Of a stretch of 64,000 bases of DNA, positions 9,081 through 18,050 are shown one piece after another. A program made the position numbers and the translations under genes. How positions within the stretch are numbered: the first letter of the stretch is position 1; each line of letters opens with the position of its first letter. The notes under the pieces were generated by a model. It saw only the letters and a list, made by a program, of their open reading frames with translations, was not told the origin of the DNA and made no database searches. This DNA is from VXNE01 sp965203615 (lineage in GTDB: Bacteria; Pseudomonadota; Gammaproteobacteria; Pseudomonadales; Azotimanducaceae): NCBI GenBank assembly GCA_965203615.1, contig OZ241900.1:2170001-2234000 (forward strand), written 5' to 3'.

Positions 9081-10043
9081 TCAGGTCTTGTGGCGGCTCA
9101 CCACTCGGTCCAACAACTCTTGGCGGATGGCGTCCGCACGGTCACCGTAGTGGGCCTCGCGGTGGCAATTGGGGCATAAAGCCACCGCGTTGTCAGGCAT
9201 ATCAGCGCCCCCGTCGGCCAAGCGGTTGACGTGGTGGATCTAGAGATAAGGACGACCTCCTGGCCGGACAAAAGGGGCACCAGAGCCACAGAGTTCGCAT
9301 CGTCCATTGGCAATCTCTAGTATCCATGCGTGGACCGCTGGATCGCGGGCGACAACAGCTATTCGGCGCTGCTCGCGCCATGGTTTCCTGATGCCTCGCG
9401 GTGGACGATCACCACCTCTGAGCGCTGCGGCCTTCGTTTCAAGATCGTCCCTGTCGAATATCTGATGTTCCGCCTCCCGCATCTGCCGGAGGACGCGTCG
9501 CTGGAGGTTCGCGCCGTACCGGGTCTCCGCATACCAGACCGGGCTGTTGCCAGGGCGACCACTACGTCCGGTTTCGATGTTGATGGTCCGCTTGTAGACT
9601 GGGAGAAGGCGACAGTCCGTTGTCCGAGCCTTGATCTGGTAGACACCGTGCTCGCATTGCTGAAGATGACGGAACACCGTCGCATTACGGTACCAGCCGA
9701 TGACAACGCGGCCCCGTTCTGGAGCGGTGGCGGTCCATACCACGTCGATGCCGTCCGTCCGCGTGTCGCAGCATGGGAAGGCACTCGGGTCTTTTTTGCG
9801 CACGCATGCGCCATCGCCACTGACCGGGCCGATCCTAGAAACGTCTATGGTCCTAGCGACAGCGGGGACGTACCCGTACATGTGGTCGCCGAGTGGGTCA
9901 AAGTTGTGTTCTTCCTCTTTCTCAAGATGGCTGCCCCCGCCGACGGCGGCGTCCCTTCCAGACTGTCCACGATAGAACACCATGTACGCGATGTTGCAGA
10001 AGATCATGCGTGCCATAGAGAGTGATGGTGACCACGTTCGCAT
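9081..10043 (-). pseudogene. HNH endonuclease gene broken by one in-frame TAG
   Basis: An open frame from 10043 encodes 267 residues ending GRCELCGSGAPFVRPGGRPYL at a TAG (9240-9242). Reading on in the same frame gives IHHVNRLADGGADMPDNA, then ALCPNCHREAHYG, and a proper stop at 9081-9083. The rejoined C-terminus is a complete HNH/McrA-type site: first CxxC, the HH motif, Asn, and CPNCH. The normal residue after PYL in this family is usually Glu (GAG), so a single G-to-T change would create the TAG. The N-terminal region (MARMIFCNIAYMVFYRGQ and the GYVPA stretch) resembles a domain found in front of HNH domains in some standalone nucleases. MARM at 10016 is an alternative start. As it stands the product lacks its catalytic HNH residues. 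Confidence 0.75.
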
Positions 10044-10147
10044 GGCAATTCAACCAGAACGTGGACAGTTGCCTGCACAGTCGCGGTCGATGTACCAGGC
10101 TCGTGCTACCGAGCCTTCGCTACCGTCAACTGCAGATGACCTCCTAG

Positions 10148-10600
10148 GCACGCGAATTTCAACGCGAACTCTCGGGCCGATTCGATGACGCGCTGGCCAA
10201 TGGAGACGACTGGATCGAGATCCAATGCGGCGACCTACACGACACCATCCGCGAGAGACTAGGTTTCGCCAACAACCGCCACGCAGCCTGCTGCGGAGTC
10301 ATGTGGCGCGCCGCTGGACGCTGTCAGGTTGTCGGCTAGCCGCGACTTGGCAACGGTGCCACGCTCACGATTCGATACGGATTGCCCAGGGAACCGTCCA
10401 TCCCGCAGCACACTAACAAGTGTCAGTTCGGCGAGAGCGTCGTAAGCTATCTCCCAACCGTTCTTGGCAAGAGCCCCACGCTCGGACGAGGCCCAGCCTT
10501 TCTGAGGCTCGAAACCGACCGTGAGATTCATAACTTCGCGATGACCGAAGAACAGGCGCGCCACTTGGCAGATCAGCTGCATCATTGGTGCAAGCCTTGA
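10148..10600 (+). pseudogene. Decayed gene, possible restriction-associated fragment
   Basis: After a stop at 10145-10147, one frame reads AREFQRELSGRFDDALANG, then DDWIEIQCGDLHD and NRHAACCGVMWRA. It is interrupted by TAG at 10337-10339 and continues in the same frame as NGATLTIRYGLPR, then FGESVVSYLPTVLG, and ends in HLADQLHHWCKP before TGA at 10598-10600. No good start codon or ribosome site is visible. Short proteins with the NRH-x-CC-x-VM and LTIRYxLPR pattern are known to me as companions of restriction-type genes, but I cannot name the family with certainty. The interrupted frame beside a broken HNH gene suggests a decaying defence cassette. Confidence 0.35.
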
Positions 10601-10647
10601 CGATGAACCGCCGCAACCCTCGGAGAGTAATTCGCTACAAAACCCGT

Positions 10648-10662
10648 CGCCCCCTTCGGGCG
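10648..10662. terminator. Possible hairpin between convergent units
   Basis: CGCCC-CCTTC-GGGCG forms a 5-bp G+C stem in the 116-bp space between the decayed plus-strand gene (ends 10600) and the minus-strand sulfatase (ends 10717). There is no clear U-run on either strand, so terminator function is only a suggestion. Confidence 0.2.
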
Positions 10663-10716
10663 CGCCCGTGTTTCGCCACGCCCAAGCCCACCCTTCGCCT
10701 TATCGGCGCGGAGCTC

Positions 10717-12207
10717 CTAATCCGGCGCGGGAATATTGACCTCGGGAAAGTGCTCGGCGAGCCGCTCCATCACCCCCCGGTACTCATCCCCGACAGGTTC
10801 CACCGCAAGATTGGTCCACTCATACGGATCCACGTCATGATCGTATAGCTCCTCCGTCCCATCGTGATAGCGGATGTATCGCCAGCGTTTCGTGCGTATC
10901 GAGTGATTCTGGAAACCATAGGTGCTGACCGCCGGCCGTGACCAGGGCAGGTCCGGTTGCTCCAGCAACGGCACGATGGATTGCCCGTCCATTCCCTCTC
11001 GTGGATCCAGACCCGCAAGCTCAATCAGCGTTGGATATATGTCGAGCAAACTGACCACCCGATCGCTGCGGACATTGCGGCCGGCAGTTCCGCGAGCAGA
11101 GATGACAAGCGTCGTCCTCAAGCCGTCCTCCCACAGCGTGTGCTTGCGCCAGTGCTCTTTCTGCCCGAGGTGGTAGCCATGGTCTCCCCAGAGCACCACG
11201 ATCGTGTCGCCGGCATGGGGTGACTCGGCCAATGCATCAAGGACCCTGCCAACCTGCGCATCGGCAAAGCTGATGCTGGCAAGATAGCCCTGTACGGCTG
11301 CCTCCCACTGGTTGTATTTCAGGACGTTCGCGTGATCGCCCCCCGGCGCCGCATGGTCTATGTCATTCGAAATGTCCAGCACCTCGGCGGCAAGCCTGCG
11401 GCCGAAGGGCGGAATGTCGTCGAGGTCATTGTCGATGACCTTCGGCAACACGACGGACTCCCGGGGATGCATCTCGAAGTACTTCCTCGGAACCTCCCAG
11501 GACAAATGCGGCTGCTGGGTGCCATAGGCCAGGAAAAACGGCTTGTCATGCTGCCCTTCGAGTTCGGCAATGATGCGATCGGCAGTCTGGGCATCGGTCA
11601 TTTCGCTGTCATCGGCATCCAGCGGTCCCCAGGGTGCCCACTTCCCTTCTTTGGTGCTGAACTTCGTCTTCTTTTGAGGCGTAGTTTCCTTGTCAGGGGC
11701 AGTTTCCTTTTTGGTCGATTTCCACCCTGAAAAATACTCATCCCAGACGTCCTCATCCCCAGGCCCCCTGTGGAATATCTTTCCCGCACCCTTGACGCTG
11801 TACCCGTGCCGGCGAAAGTACTGCGGTAGCGTGACGGCATCCGGTAGCTGCTCCCGAAGTTCCTCGAAGTTGCCATAGACGCCCGAGTGCGCCGGCATGA
11901 CGCCCGTGAGCAGGCTGACGCGCGAAGGATTACAGAGCGGGGCCGCCGCGTAGGCACGGGAAAAGCTCACCCCGTTACTGGCGAGACGGTCGATGTTCGG
12001 CGTTCGGGTACCGGGATGCCCATCGAGATGACCTACCCAGTGATTCAGGTCATCGACGGCGATGAACAGGACATTGGGACGGGGTTCCCCGGCCAACGAG
12101 ACACCGGCACCAAGCAACGCGGACAGGAGCAGGATGCGGCCCCATCGTTCATGACGTGTTTTCTTCACAGATTTCTCCCGCGCCGCAATTGTTCCCTTTC
12201 TCGACAT
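10717..12207 (-). CDS. Secreted type-I sulfatase (iduronate-2-sulfatase-like)
   Basis: This is a formylglycine-dependent sulfatase of 496 residues from ATG 12207. A GTG at 12168 with GGGAG six bases upstream is the better start and puts a classic signal peptide at the N-terminus (KKTRHERW, then LLLSALLGAGVSLAGE). Metal ligands are in NVLFIAVDDLN. The modified cysteine is in LCNPSRVSLLTG (C-x-P-S-R). A second metal site is in LWGDHGYHLGQKEHW. The overall pattern matches the iduronate-2-sulfatase/choline-sulfatase branch. It should hydrolyse sulfate esters of glycans in the periplasm or outside. It is divergent from two more sulfatases, and no formylglycine-generating enzyme is in the window. 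Confidence 0.88.
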   Translation of the reverse strand: MSRKGTIAAREKSVKKTRHERWGRILLLSALLGAGVSLAGEPRPNVLFIAVDDLNHWVGHLDGHPGTRTPNIDRLASNGVSFSRAYAAAPLCNPSRVSLLTGVMPAHSGVYGNFEELREQLPDAVTLPQYFRRHGYSVKGAGKIFHRGPGDEDVWDEYFSGWKSTKKETAPDKETTPQKKTKFSTKEGKWAPWGPLDADDSEMTDAQTADRIIAELEGQHDKPFFLAYGTQQPHLSWEVPRKYFEMHPRESVVLPKVIDNDLDDIPPFGRRLAAEVLDISNDIDHAAPGGDHANVLKYNQWEAAVQGYLASISFADAQVGRVLDALAESPHAGDTIVVLWGDHGYHLGQKEHWRKHTLWEDGLRTTLVISARGTAGRNVRSDRVVSLLDIYPTLIELAGLDPREGMDGQSIVPLLEQPDLPWSRPAVSTYGFQNHSIRTKRWRYIRYHDGTEELYDHDVDPYEWTNLAVEPVGDEYRGVMERLAEHFPEVNIPAPD

Positions 12208-12243
12208 GATTTAATCGACCTGTCCACTTCGGGATTCTGAGTT

Positions 12244-13578
12244 ATGAGAAGACGCCAGTTGCTGAAGGGTGCAGGTGCCGCCGCTCTGTTGCCCACCGCG
12301 TTGAGCCATGCAATCAAGGCCAAGAAGACCAACGTCATCCTCATCATGACGGACGATACCGGCTACGAGGTGTTCGGCTGTTACGGATCAAAGCAGTACA
12401 AGACCCCGCGCGTTGACCAGTTGGCGGAGACCGGCATGCGCTTCAACCATTGCTACTCGAACCCGGTGTGCGCCCCCAGCCGGGTCAAGATCATGACCGG
12501 GAAATCCAATGTCCGCAATTACGTGCACTGGGGCATTCTCGATCCCGGTGAGAGGACCCTCGGACACATGATGAAGGACGCGGGCTATGCCACCTGCGTC
12601 GCGGGAAAGTGGCAGCTTCAGGGCGGAGGGAGTTTCGTGCCCGAGAAAACGGGGACGGGCACGTTTCCCCAGGACGCAGGGTTCGACGAACACTTCTGCT
12701 GGGATCTGGACGACGACAAGAAAGACTACTGGAACCCGTTCTTCATCGACAACGGCCAATCCAGGGCGCTTCAGAACACCTACGGGCCGACGCTGGTCAA
12801 CGACTACGTCCTGGACTTTATCGACCGGAAGAAGGACGAGCCCTTCTTCATCTACTATCCCTTGTGGCTCACGCATGGGCCGTTCATGCCCACACCGGAC
12901 AGCGCGGATCGATCGTCGACCTCTTCACAGGGGAACTTCGAGGACATGGTCGCCTACATGGACAAGATGGTGGGTCGTGTCGTCGACAAGCTCGACGAAG
13001 CCGGGTTGAGGGAAGAAACGCTGATCCTGTTCACGGCTGACAACGGGTCGCCCGGGGGCAACAAGGGAGGAATCGTATCTGAACTGCACGGCAGGAAGAT
13101 CGACGGAGGGAAGAGCAAGTCCACCGATGCCGGAACGCGCGTCGCCCTGGTTGCCAACATGCCCGGCACCGTCCCGGCGGGCAGGGTCACCGACGACCTG
13201 GTCGATTTCAGCGACATGATGCCGACGATGTCCGCCATGACCGGCGCCCCGTTGCCCAGCGACGACGTGATTGACGGCGTCAGCTTTGCGCCACAGCTCC
13301 GTGGCAGGCAGGGAAAGCCCCGGGACTGGATCTACATGTACAACGAGCCGACACCGGGTCCTGTGCCCGACCCCACGATATTTGCGCGCGATCACCGGTG
13401 GAAGCTGTACAGCGACGGCCGGCTGTATGACGTCAGCAAGGATGTGCTCGAGCAGAGTCCCGTTACACAGGGCGGTAGCGCGGCGCGGGCGAAACTGCAG
13501 GCCGTGCTGGACTCAATGCCGTCAGAAGGGCTGAAGATCTATCGTCCCGCGACGGATCCGATGGCGGGCAGAACGTAA
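12244..13578 (+). CDS. Tat-exported type-I sulfatase
   Basis: This 444-residue sulfatase has a twin-arginine-type leader (MRRRQLLKGAGAAALLPTAL), so it is probably exported folded. The metal site is VILIMTDDTGYE. The active-site cysteine motif is VCAPSRVKIMTG, again C-x-P-S-R and hence matured to formylglycine. The distal metal site is LILFTADNGSPGG. The Tat leader suits an enzyme modified in the cytoplasm before export. It lies 46 bp upstream of the next sulfatase on the same strand and is divergent from the first. Substrate cannot be read from sequence; the SNVRNYVHWG region after the cysteine resembles environmental arylsulfatase-A-type enzymes. Confidence 0.88.
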   Translation: MRRRQLLKGAGAAALLPTALSHAIKAKKTNVILIMTDDTGYEVFGCYGSKQYKTPRVDQLAETGMRFNHCYSNPVCAPSRVKIMTGKSNVRNYVHWGILDPGERTLGHMMKDAGYATCVAGKWQLQGGGSFVPEKTGTGTFPQDAGFDEHFCWDLDDDKKDYWNPFFIDNGQSRALQNTYGPTLVNDYVLDFIDRKKDEPFFIYYPLWLTHGPFMPTPDSADRSSTSSQGNFEDMVAYMDKMVGRVVDKLDEAGLREETLILFTADNGSPGGNKGGIVSELHGRKIDGGKSKSTDAGTRVALVANMPGTVPAGRVTDDLVDFSDMMPTMSAMTGAPLPSDDVIDGVSFAPQLRGRQGKPRDWIYMYNEPTPGPVPDPTIFARDHRWKLYSDGRLYDVSKDVLEQSPVTQGGSAARAKLQAVLDSMPSEGLKIYRPATDPMAGRT

Positions 13579-13624
13579 TAGTCAGCAAGAATCCGGCGGC
13601 CAAGCCGGGCGAGGAGTCAAATCA

Positions 13625-15043
13625 ATGCGATTGTTCTTGAAGTTGGTGTTGGTGCTCGCATGCACGGTACGTGCGTACGGCGCCGACGCGACACCCCCCA
13701 ACGTCGTCCTGATTTTCGTTGACGACCTCGGGTATTGCGACAGCGAACTCTACGGGTGCGACACCGTCCCGACGCCGAACATCAAACGGATCGCGGACGA
13801 GGGCGTGTTGTTCACGGATGGCTATGTCTCGAGCCCCGTCTGCTCGCCTTCCCGCGCGGGACTCCTTACCGGCCGCTACCAGCAGCGTTTCGGGCACGAA
13901 TTCCTCCTCGGACCGGAAAGTACCGTGGGCTTGCCTGTCGAAGAGGTGACGCTGGCGGATGCCATGAAGGAAGCCGGCTATGTGACAGGCATGGTGGGCA
14001 AGTGGCACCTGGGTTCGGAGGAACAGTTCCATCCGGTCAATCGGGGGTTCGACGAGTTCTTCGGCATGGCCACCTGGGGGTCCGACTATCTCGACCCGAC
14101 GCGAGAGGACGCCAGGATCATCCGTCGCGCCGGGGCGCCTCCGAATGCGGCAGAACCATCGTCGGAACCATGGAAGGGCCGCGGCGTTGATACCTTGATG
14201 CGGGGCACGACTCGGATCGAGGAACATGATTACCTGACCGATGCCTTTACGCGCGAAGCGGTCGCGTTCATCAGCGAACACAGGTCACGGCCGTTTTTTC
14301 TCTACCTGCCGTATACCGCCGTTCACGGCCCGCTTCAGGTGACGCAGGAGTACTACGACCGTTTCCCGCATATCGAAGACGAGGGCAAACGCATCTATGC
14401 TGCGATGACATCTGCCTTGGACGACGGCGTCGGCACCGTCCTGAATGCGCTGGAGGAGAATGGCCTTGAGGAGAACACTCTGGTGGTCTTTCTTAGCGAC
14501 AACGGTGCCGGTGTTTCCGACGTCTGCAGCAACGAACCGCTTCGGATGGGCAAGCAGACGATGTTCGAGGGAGGCGTCCGCGTGCCCTTCACCATGAAGT
14601 GGCCAGCACAGATCCCGAAAGGCATGACCTACGAACATCCGGTCAGCGCGCTGGACATCTTCCCGACGGCTGTCGCTGCCGCCGGCGGCAACCTGCCAAC
14701 GGATCGAACCATCGATGGCGTTGACCTGATCCCTTATCTCAACGGTTCGAACAGTGACCAACCCCACGAGGAGCTTTTCTGGCGGGCCGGTCCCGTATGG
14801 GCGGCGAGAGTTGGGGACTGGAAACTGATCCACGCTGCGGACCGATACTGGCTTTACGACCTGTCTACGGACATCGGGGAGATCAACAACCTCGCCGACA
14901 AACGGCCGGATGTCGTGAAAATGCTCAGGGCAAGCTATGCGCAGTGGAACGCCGGGAACATCAAGCCGCTTTGGCCCAGTTTTGCTGCCAAGAGCGGTTC
15001 TACCTTCTCGGTGGATGGTGTCAATGTGAATTGGACCTTTTAG
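13625..15043 (+). CDS. Secreted type-I sulfatase (arylsulfatase A / GalNAc-6-sulfatase-like)
   Basis: This is a 472-residue sulfatase started at ATG 13625 behind a strong GAGGAG site. It has a Sec signal peptide, MRLFLKLVLVLACTVRAYGA. Motifs: NVVLIFVDDLGYCD (metal), VCSPSRAGLLTGRYQQRFG (C-x-P-S-R plus the following TGR), GKWHLG, and FLSDNGAGVSD (metal). The ending with YDLSTDIGEINNLA is typical of the family C-terminal subdomain. It probably forms a transcription unit with the Tat sulfatase upstream and the DUF3604 gene downstream. Three sulfatases with different leaders and subfamilies suggest attack on a polysaccharide with several kinds of sulfate ester. Confidence 0.9.
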   Translation: MRLFLKLVLVLACTVRAYGADATPPNVVLIFVDDLGYCDSELYGCDTVPTPNIKRIADEGVLFTDGYVSSPVCSPSRAGLLTGRYQQRFGHEFLLGPESTVGLPVEEVTLADAMKEAGYVTGMVGKWHLGSEEQFHPVNRGFDEFFGMATWGSDYLDPTREDARIIRRAGAPPNAAEPSSEPWKGRGVDTLMRGTTRIEEHDYLTDAFTREAVAFISEHRSRPFFLYLPYTAVHGPLQVTQEYYDRFPHIEDEGKRIYAAMTSALDDGVGTVLNALEENGLEENTLVVFLSDNGAGVSDVCSNEPLRMGKQTMFEGGVRVPFTMKWPAQIPKGMTYEHPVSALDIFPTAVAAAGGNLPTDRTIDGVDLIPYLNGSNSDQPHEELFWRAGPVWAARVGDWKLIHAADRYWLYDLSTDIGEINNLADKRPDVVKMLRASYAQWNAGNIKPLWPSFAAKSGSTFSVDGVNVNWTF

Positions 15044-15078
15044 GGTCCCCGGGCGACCTCTCTCAAAGAGCTTTTGCA

Positions 15079-17022
15079 TTGACCGCTACCCCCGCTTACA
15101 TCAGCGAAGCGATATTCCTGGCTTGTGCGCTCGCTCTGCTTCCACTCGGCGCCCTGGCCAGCAAAACGTATTCGCCTCATGCCGACGATTCCTACCCGAC
15201 CAATGTCTACTGGGGCGATACGCACGTGCACACCGCGCTGTCGGGTGACGCCTTCGCCCTGGGCACCCGGTTGATGCCGGACGAGGCGTATCGATTCGCC
15301 AAGGGCGAGGCGGTTCGAGCGACCGGCGGCGAGGAAGTTCGCCTGCGCCGGCCGTTGGACTTCCTCATGGTCTCGGATCATGCCGAGAATCTTGGCGTGC
15401 TGCCTCGACTGGCGGTGGACGATGGCTGGGTGCCGGCAACCGAGGCCAGTCGGCGCTGGGCGCAGGAACTTGCCGCCCTTCCACCGTTGCGGGACGTTCT
15501 CCAGGCGGAAGACCTCGATGAGTACAACCGCGGTTTTCGGCTCATGGCTGTGACAAAAGGCGCACACGGCGCCGACTACGGCCTCGACAGACGTTTTCGG
15601 CACGCGGTCTGGGAACGGGTCATCTCAAACGCGGAACGGCACAACAATCCGGGCACGTTCACGGCCTTCATCGGCTACGAGTGGAGCGCGCGGGCGGCAC
15701 CGAACAAGCCGAACATGATCCACCGAAACGTGCTCTTTGAAGGCGGTTCGGACGAGACCCGACAGGTGGTGCCGTTCTCCCGCTTCGATAGCAGTGACCC
15801 GGAGGATCTCTGGGCATACCTGCGGGACTACGAGGAGCAGACGGGCGGCAAGGTACTCGCCATCCCCCACAACTCCAATCTGAGCGGCGGCAACATGTTC
15901 AAGCTCAGCACGCTTGCAGGCCAGCCCTTCACAAAGGCCTACGCGCAGACGCGTTCGCGCTGGGAGCCCATCGTCGAGGTGACCCAGGCCAAGGGCGACG
16001 GCGAGACCCACCCGCTGGTTTCACCGACCGATGAGTTCGCCGACTTTGAAGAGATGGCCAGCTTCACGGCCGCACCGGCCAAGGGCGACAAGTCTGCGGC
16101 AGGATCGAAGAAGCAAGGCAAGGGTCCGGCGGCAGCGGGAGAACCGCAGCAGGATCCTGTTGCGCTGGCAGCACAGTCCTTTGCCCGCTCCGCCCTGAAG
16201 CTGGGCTTGAACCAGGAAGCGGAACTGGGCGTCAATCCCTTCAAGTTCGGCATGATCGGCAGCACCGATACCCACAATTCTCTGTCGGCAGCCGACGAAG
16301 ACAACTTCTGGGGCGGTTCGGGGTTGAAAGAACCCAGTCCATACCGCGCACCGACCCAAGCGGAGTACGGCGCTTCCGGCTATGCAGCCGTATGGGCGAC
16401 CGAGAACACGCGGGAAGCGCTGTTCAGCGCGTTGCGTCGCCGGGAAGTCTACGCATCCACCGGCCCGCGTATCACCGTGCGTTTCTTCGGCGGCTGGGAC
16501 TACGCGCCAGGGGACGCCGTGCGGCCGGACCTTGTCCGCATCGGGTACACCAAGGGCGTGCCGATGGGCGGGGACCTCACCCAGGCGCCCCGGGGCAAAG
16601 CGCCGATTTTCCTGATTCGGGCGGTGAAGGACCCGGATGGCGCAAACCTGGACCGGGTGCAGGTGATCAAGGGCTGGCAAGATGCGGATGGCGAATTACA
16701 CGAGAAGGTCCACAACGTAGCGCTGTCCGATGACCGGGAGGAAAACGCTGCCGGCGAGGTCAAGCCGGTGGGCAATACGGTGGACCTGGAGAACGCCTCC
16801 TACACCAACAGCAGCGGTGATCCGGAATTGGCGGTGGTGTGGATGGACCCCGATTTCAACGAGGACGAACGCGCCTTCTATTACGTGCGTGTATTGGAGA
16901 TCCCGACGCCCCGCTGGACGGCATACGACGCGAAGTTCTTTGGATTGACGGATCTGCCGGACGACGTGCCCATGGTGACCCAGGAGCGGGCCTATACATC
17001 GCCGATCTGGTATACGCCTTGA
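15079..17022 (+). CDS. DUF3604 domain protein, secreted
   Basis: The protein has 647 residues using TTG 15079, chosen because AAAGAG lies at about 15065-15070 and the N-terminus then becomes a signal peptide (ATPAYISEAIFLACALALLP, cleaving after LGALA). The open frame extends upstream to 14797, but that part lies inside the preceding sulfatase. DUF3604 hallmarks are NVYWGDTHVHTALSGD, a PHP-like metal site, then DFLMVSDHAENLG, FIGYEWSA, AIPHNSN, and GMIGSTDTHNS. The His/Asp pattern suggests a metal-dependent hydrolase; no substrate is established to my knowledge. DUF3604 genes often sit near sulfatases in marine bacteria, as here. A Lys/Gly/Ala-rich stretch around residues 330-355 looks like a linker. 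Confidence 0.8.
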   Translation: MTATPAYISEAIFLACALALLPLGALASKTYSPHADDSYPTNVYWGDTHVHTALSGDAFALGTRLMPDEAYRFAKGEAVRATGGEEVRLRRPLDFLMVSDHAENLGVLPRLAVDDGWVPATEASRRWAQELAALPPLRDVLQAEDLDEYNRGFRLMAVTKGAHGADYGLDRRFRHAVWERVISNAERHNNPGTFTAFIGYEWSARAAPNKPNMIHRNVLFEGGSDETRQVVPFSRFDSSDPEDLWAYLRDYEEQTGGKVLAIPHNSNLSGGNMFKLSTLAGQPFTKAYAQTRSRWEPIVEVTQAKGDGETHPLVSPTDEFADFEEMASFTAAPAKGDKSAAGSKKQGKGPAAAGEPQQDPVALAAQSFARSALKLGLNQEAELGVNPFKFGMIGSTDTHNSLSAADEDNFWGGSGLKEPSPYRAPTQAEYGASGYAAVWATENTREALFSALRRREVYASTGPRITVRFFGGWDYAPGDAVRPDLVRIGYTKGVPMGGDLTQAPRGKAPIFLIRAVKDPDGANLDRVQVIKGWQDADGELHEKVHNVALSDDREENAAGEVKPVGNTVDLENASYTNSSGDPELAVVWMDPDFNEDERAFYYVRVLEIPTPRWTAYDAKFFGLTDLPDDVPMVTQERAYTSPIWYTP

Positions 17023-17101
17023 GACGTGTCGCAGTTAGTCCTCGCCTGGCGTTTTGGTCGATCTCCAGCACGGTCCCCAAGCGCTGGACCCATAGAAGTT
17101 T

Positions 17102-17947
17102 GTGGAAGGCGTAACGGTCCAAAAGAGCGTCGTCGTCGGCAAGGCGGGAGACCGGGACCTTCTCGGCGATCTTTACCTGCCGACCGTTGCAGCCGGGTTG
17201 CGCCCCGCCATCGTCGTCGTACACGGCGGCGGCTGGCGCAAGGGCAGGCCGGAGAGCGTCAGGGGATTCGGGAAACTGCTCGGTCAGGCGGGTTTTGTCT
17301 GCCTGCTGGCGGACTACCGGCTGACGGGAGAGGCGTGCTGGCCGGCGCAGATCGAGGACGTGAAGTGCGCCATCCGGTTCCTTCGTGCCAACTCCAGCGC
17401 GCTTGGCGTGGATCCCGACCGGATCGGTATCGTCGGCGACTCCGCCGGCGGACATCTCGCGCTCATGGCGGCGGTGCCCAGCACGTTCGAGGGCAGCGGG
17501 GGACACGCGGCGTACTCGAGTGCGGTGGCCGCAGTCGGGTCAATGTATGGGCCGACGAGAATCCGATTTGACCCGGAACGCGCAAATCATGTCGCCCTGA
17601 TGGGTGAGCAGGCGAACGAGGAGGATTACGACGGGGCCAGCCCGATCACCTACGACCTCAACAACTTTCCGCCGTGCCTGTTGCTTCACGGCGTCGAAGA
17701 CGAAGCGGTGCCGGTCTCGAACAGCGTCGATTTCCACGACAGGCTTACGCGATTGGGTCGGCCGGTCGACCTGCACCTTTTCCCGGGATTGGGACACGCG
17801 TTCGATCGGAAGACCGCCGAAGAAGGCGCGCGTATGGTGGATGTGGCGGATCCGAAGTCCGTCCACGGAAGGACTGTCGTTCAGATCATCGAGCGGTTTT
17901 TCGGCGAGCATCTCCGGCGGGACGCTATCCGTCCGGAAGGTTCCTAG
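17102..17947 (+). CDS. Alpha/beta hydrolase, esterase/lipase family
   Basis: This is a 281-residue alpha/beta hydrolase from GTG 17102. It shows the oxyanion motif VVHGGGWRKG, the nucleophile elbow GIVGDSAGGHLALM (G-D-S-A-G), and a late GLGHAFD that should hold the catalytic His. An Asp near LLLHGVEDEAVPVSNS would complete the triad. There is no signal peptide. The closest general type is the hormone-sensitive-lipase/BD-FAE-like esterases, which can remove acyl or feruloyl groups from glycans. Its position, 79 bp after the DUF3604 gene on the same strand, suggests it deacylates products of the sulfatase locus, but that is inference. Confidence 0.82.
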   Translation: MEGVTVQKSVVVGKAGDRDLLGDLYLPTVAAGLRPAIVVVHGGGWRKGRPESVRGFGKLLGQAGFVCLLADYRLTGEACWPAQIEDVKCAIRFLRANSSALGVDPDRIGIVGDSAGGHLALMAAVPSTFEGSGGHAAYSSAVAAVGSMYGPTRIRFDPERANHVALMGEQANEEDYDGASPITYDLNNFPPCLLLHGVEDEAVPVSNSVDFHDRLTRLGRPVDLHLFPGLGHAFDRKTAEEGARMVDVADPKSVHGRTVVQIIERFFGEHLRRDAIRPEGS

Positions 17948-18050
17948 CGGAGAGTCCGGAACAAAGCGACGCTGACCGACAAGCAGATCCGGCGCGGCGC
18001 CTTCACTTCGGTGCCGCTTCTCGAGGATGGCAAAGATCGCGCCGCATTGT

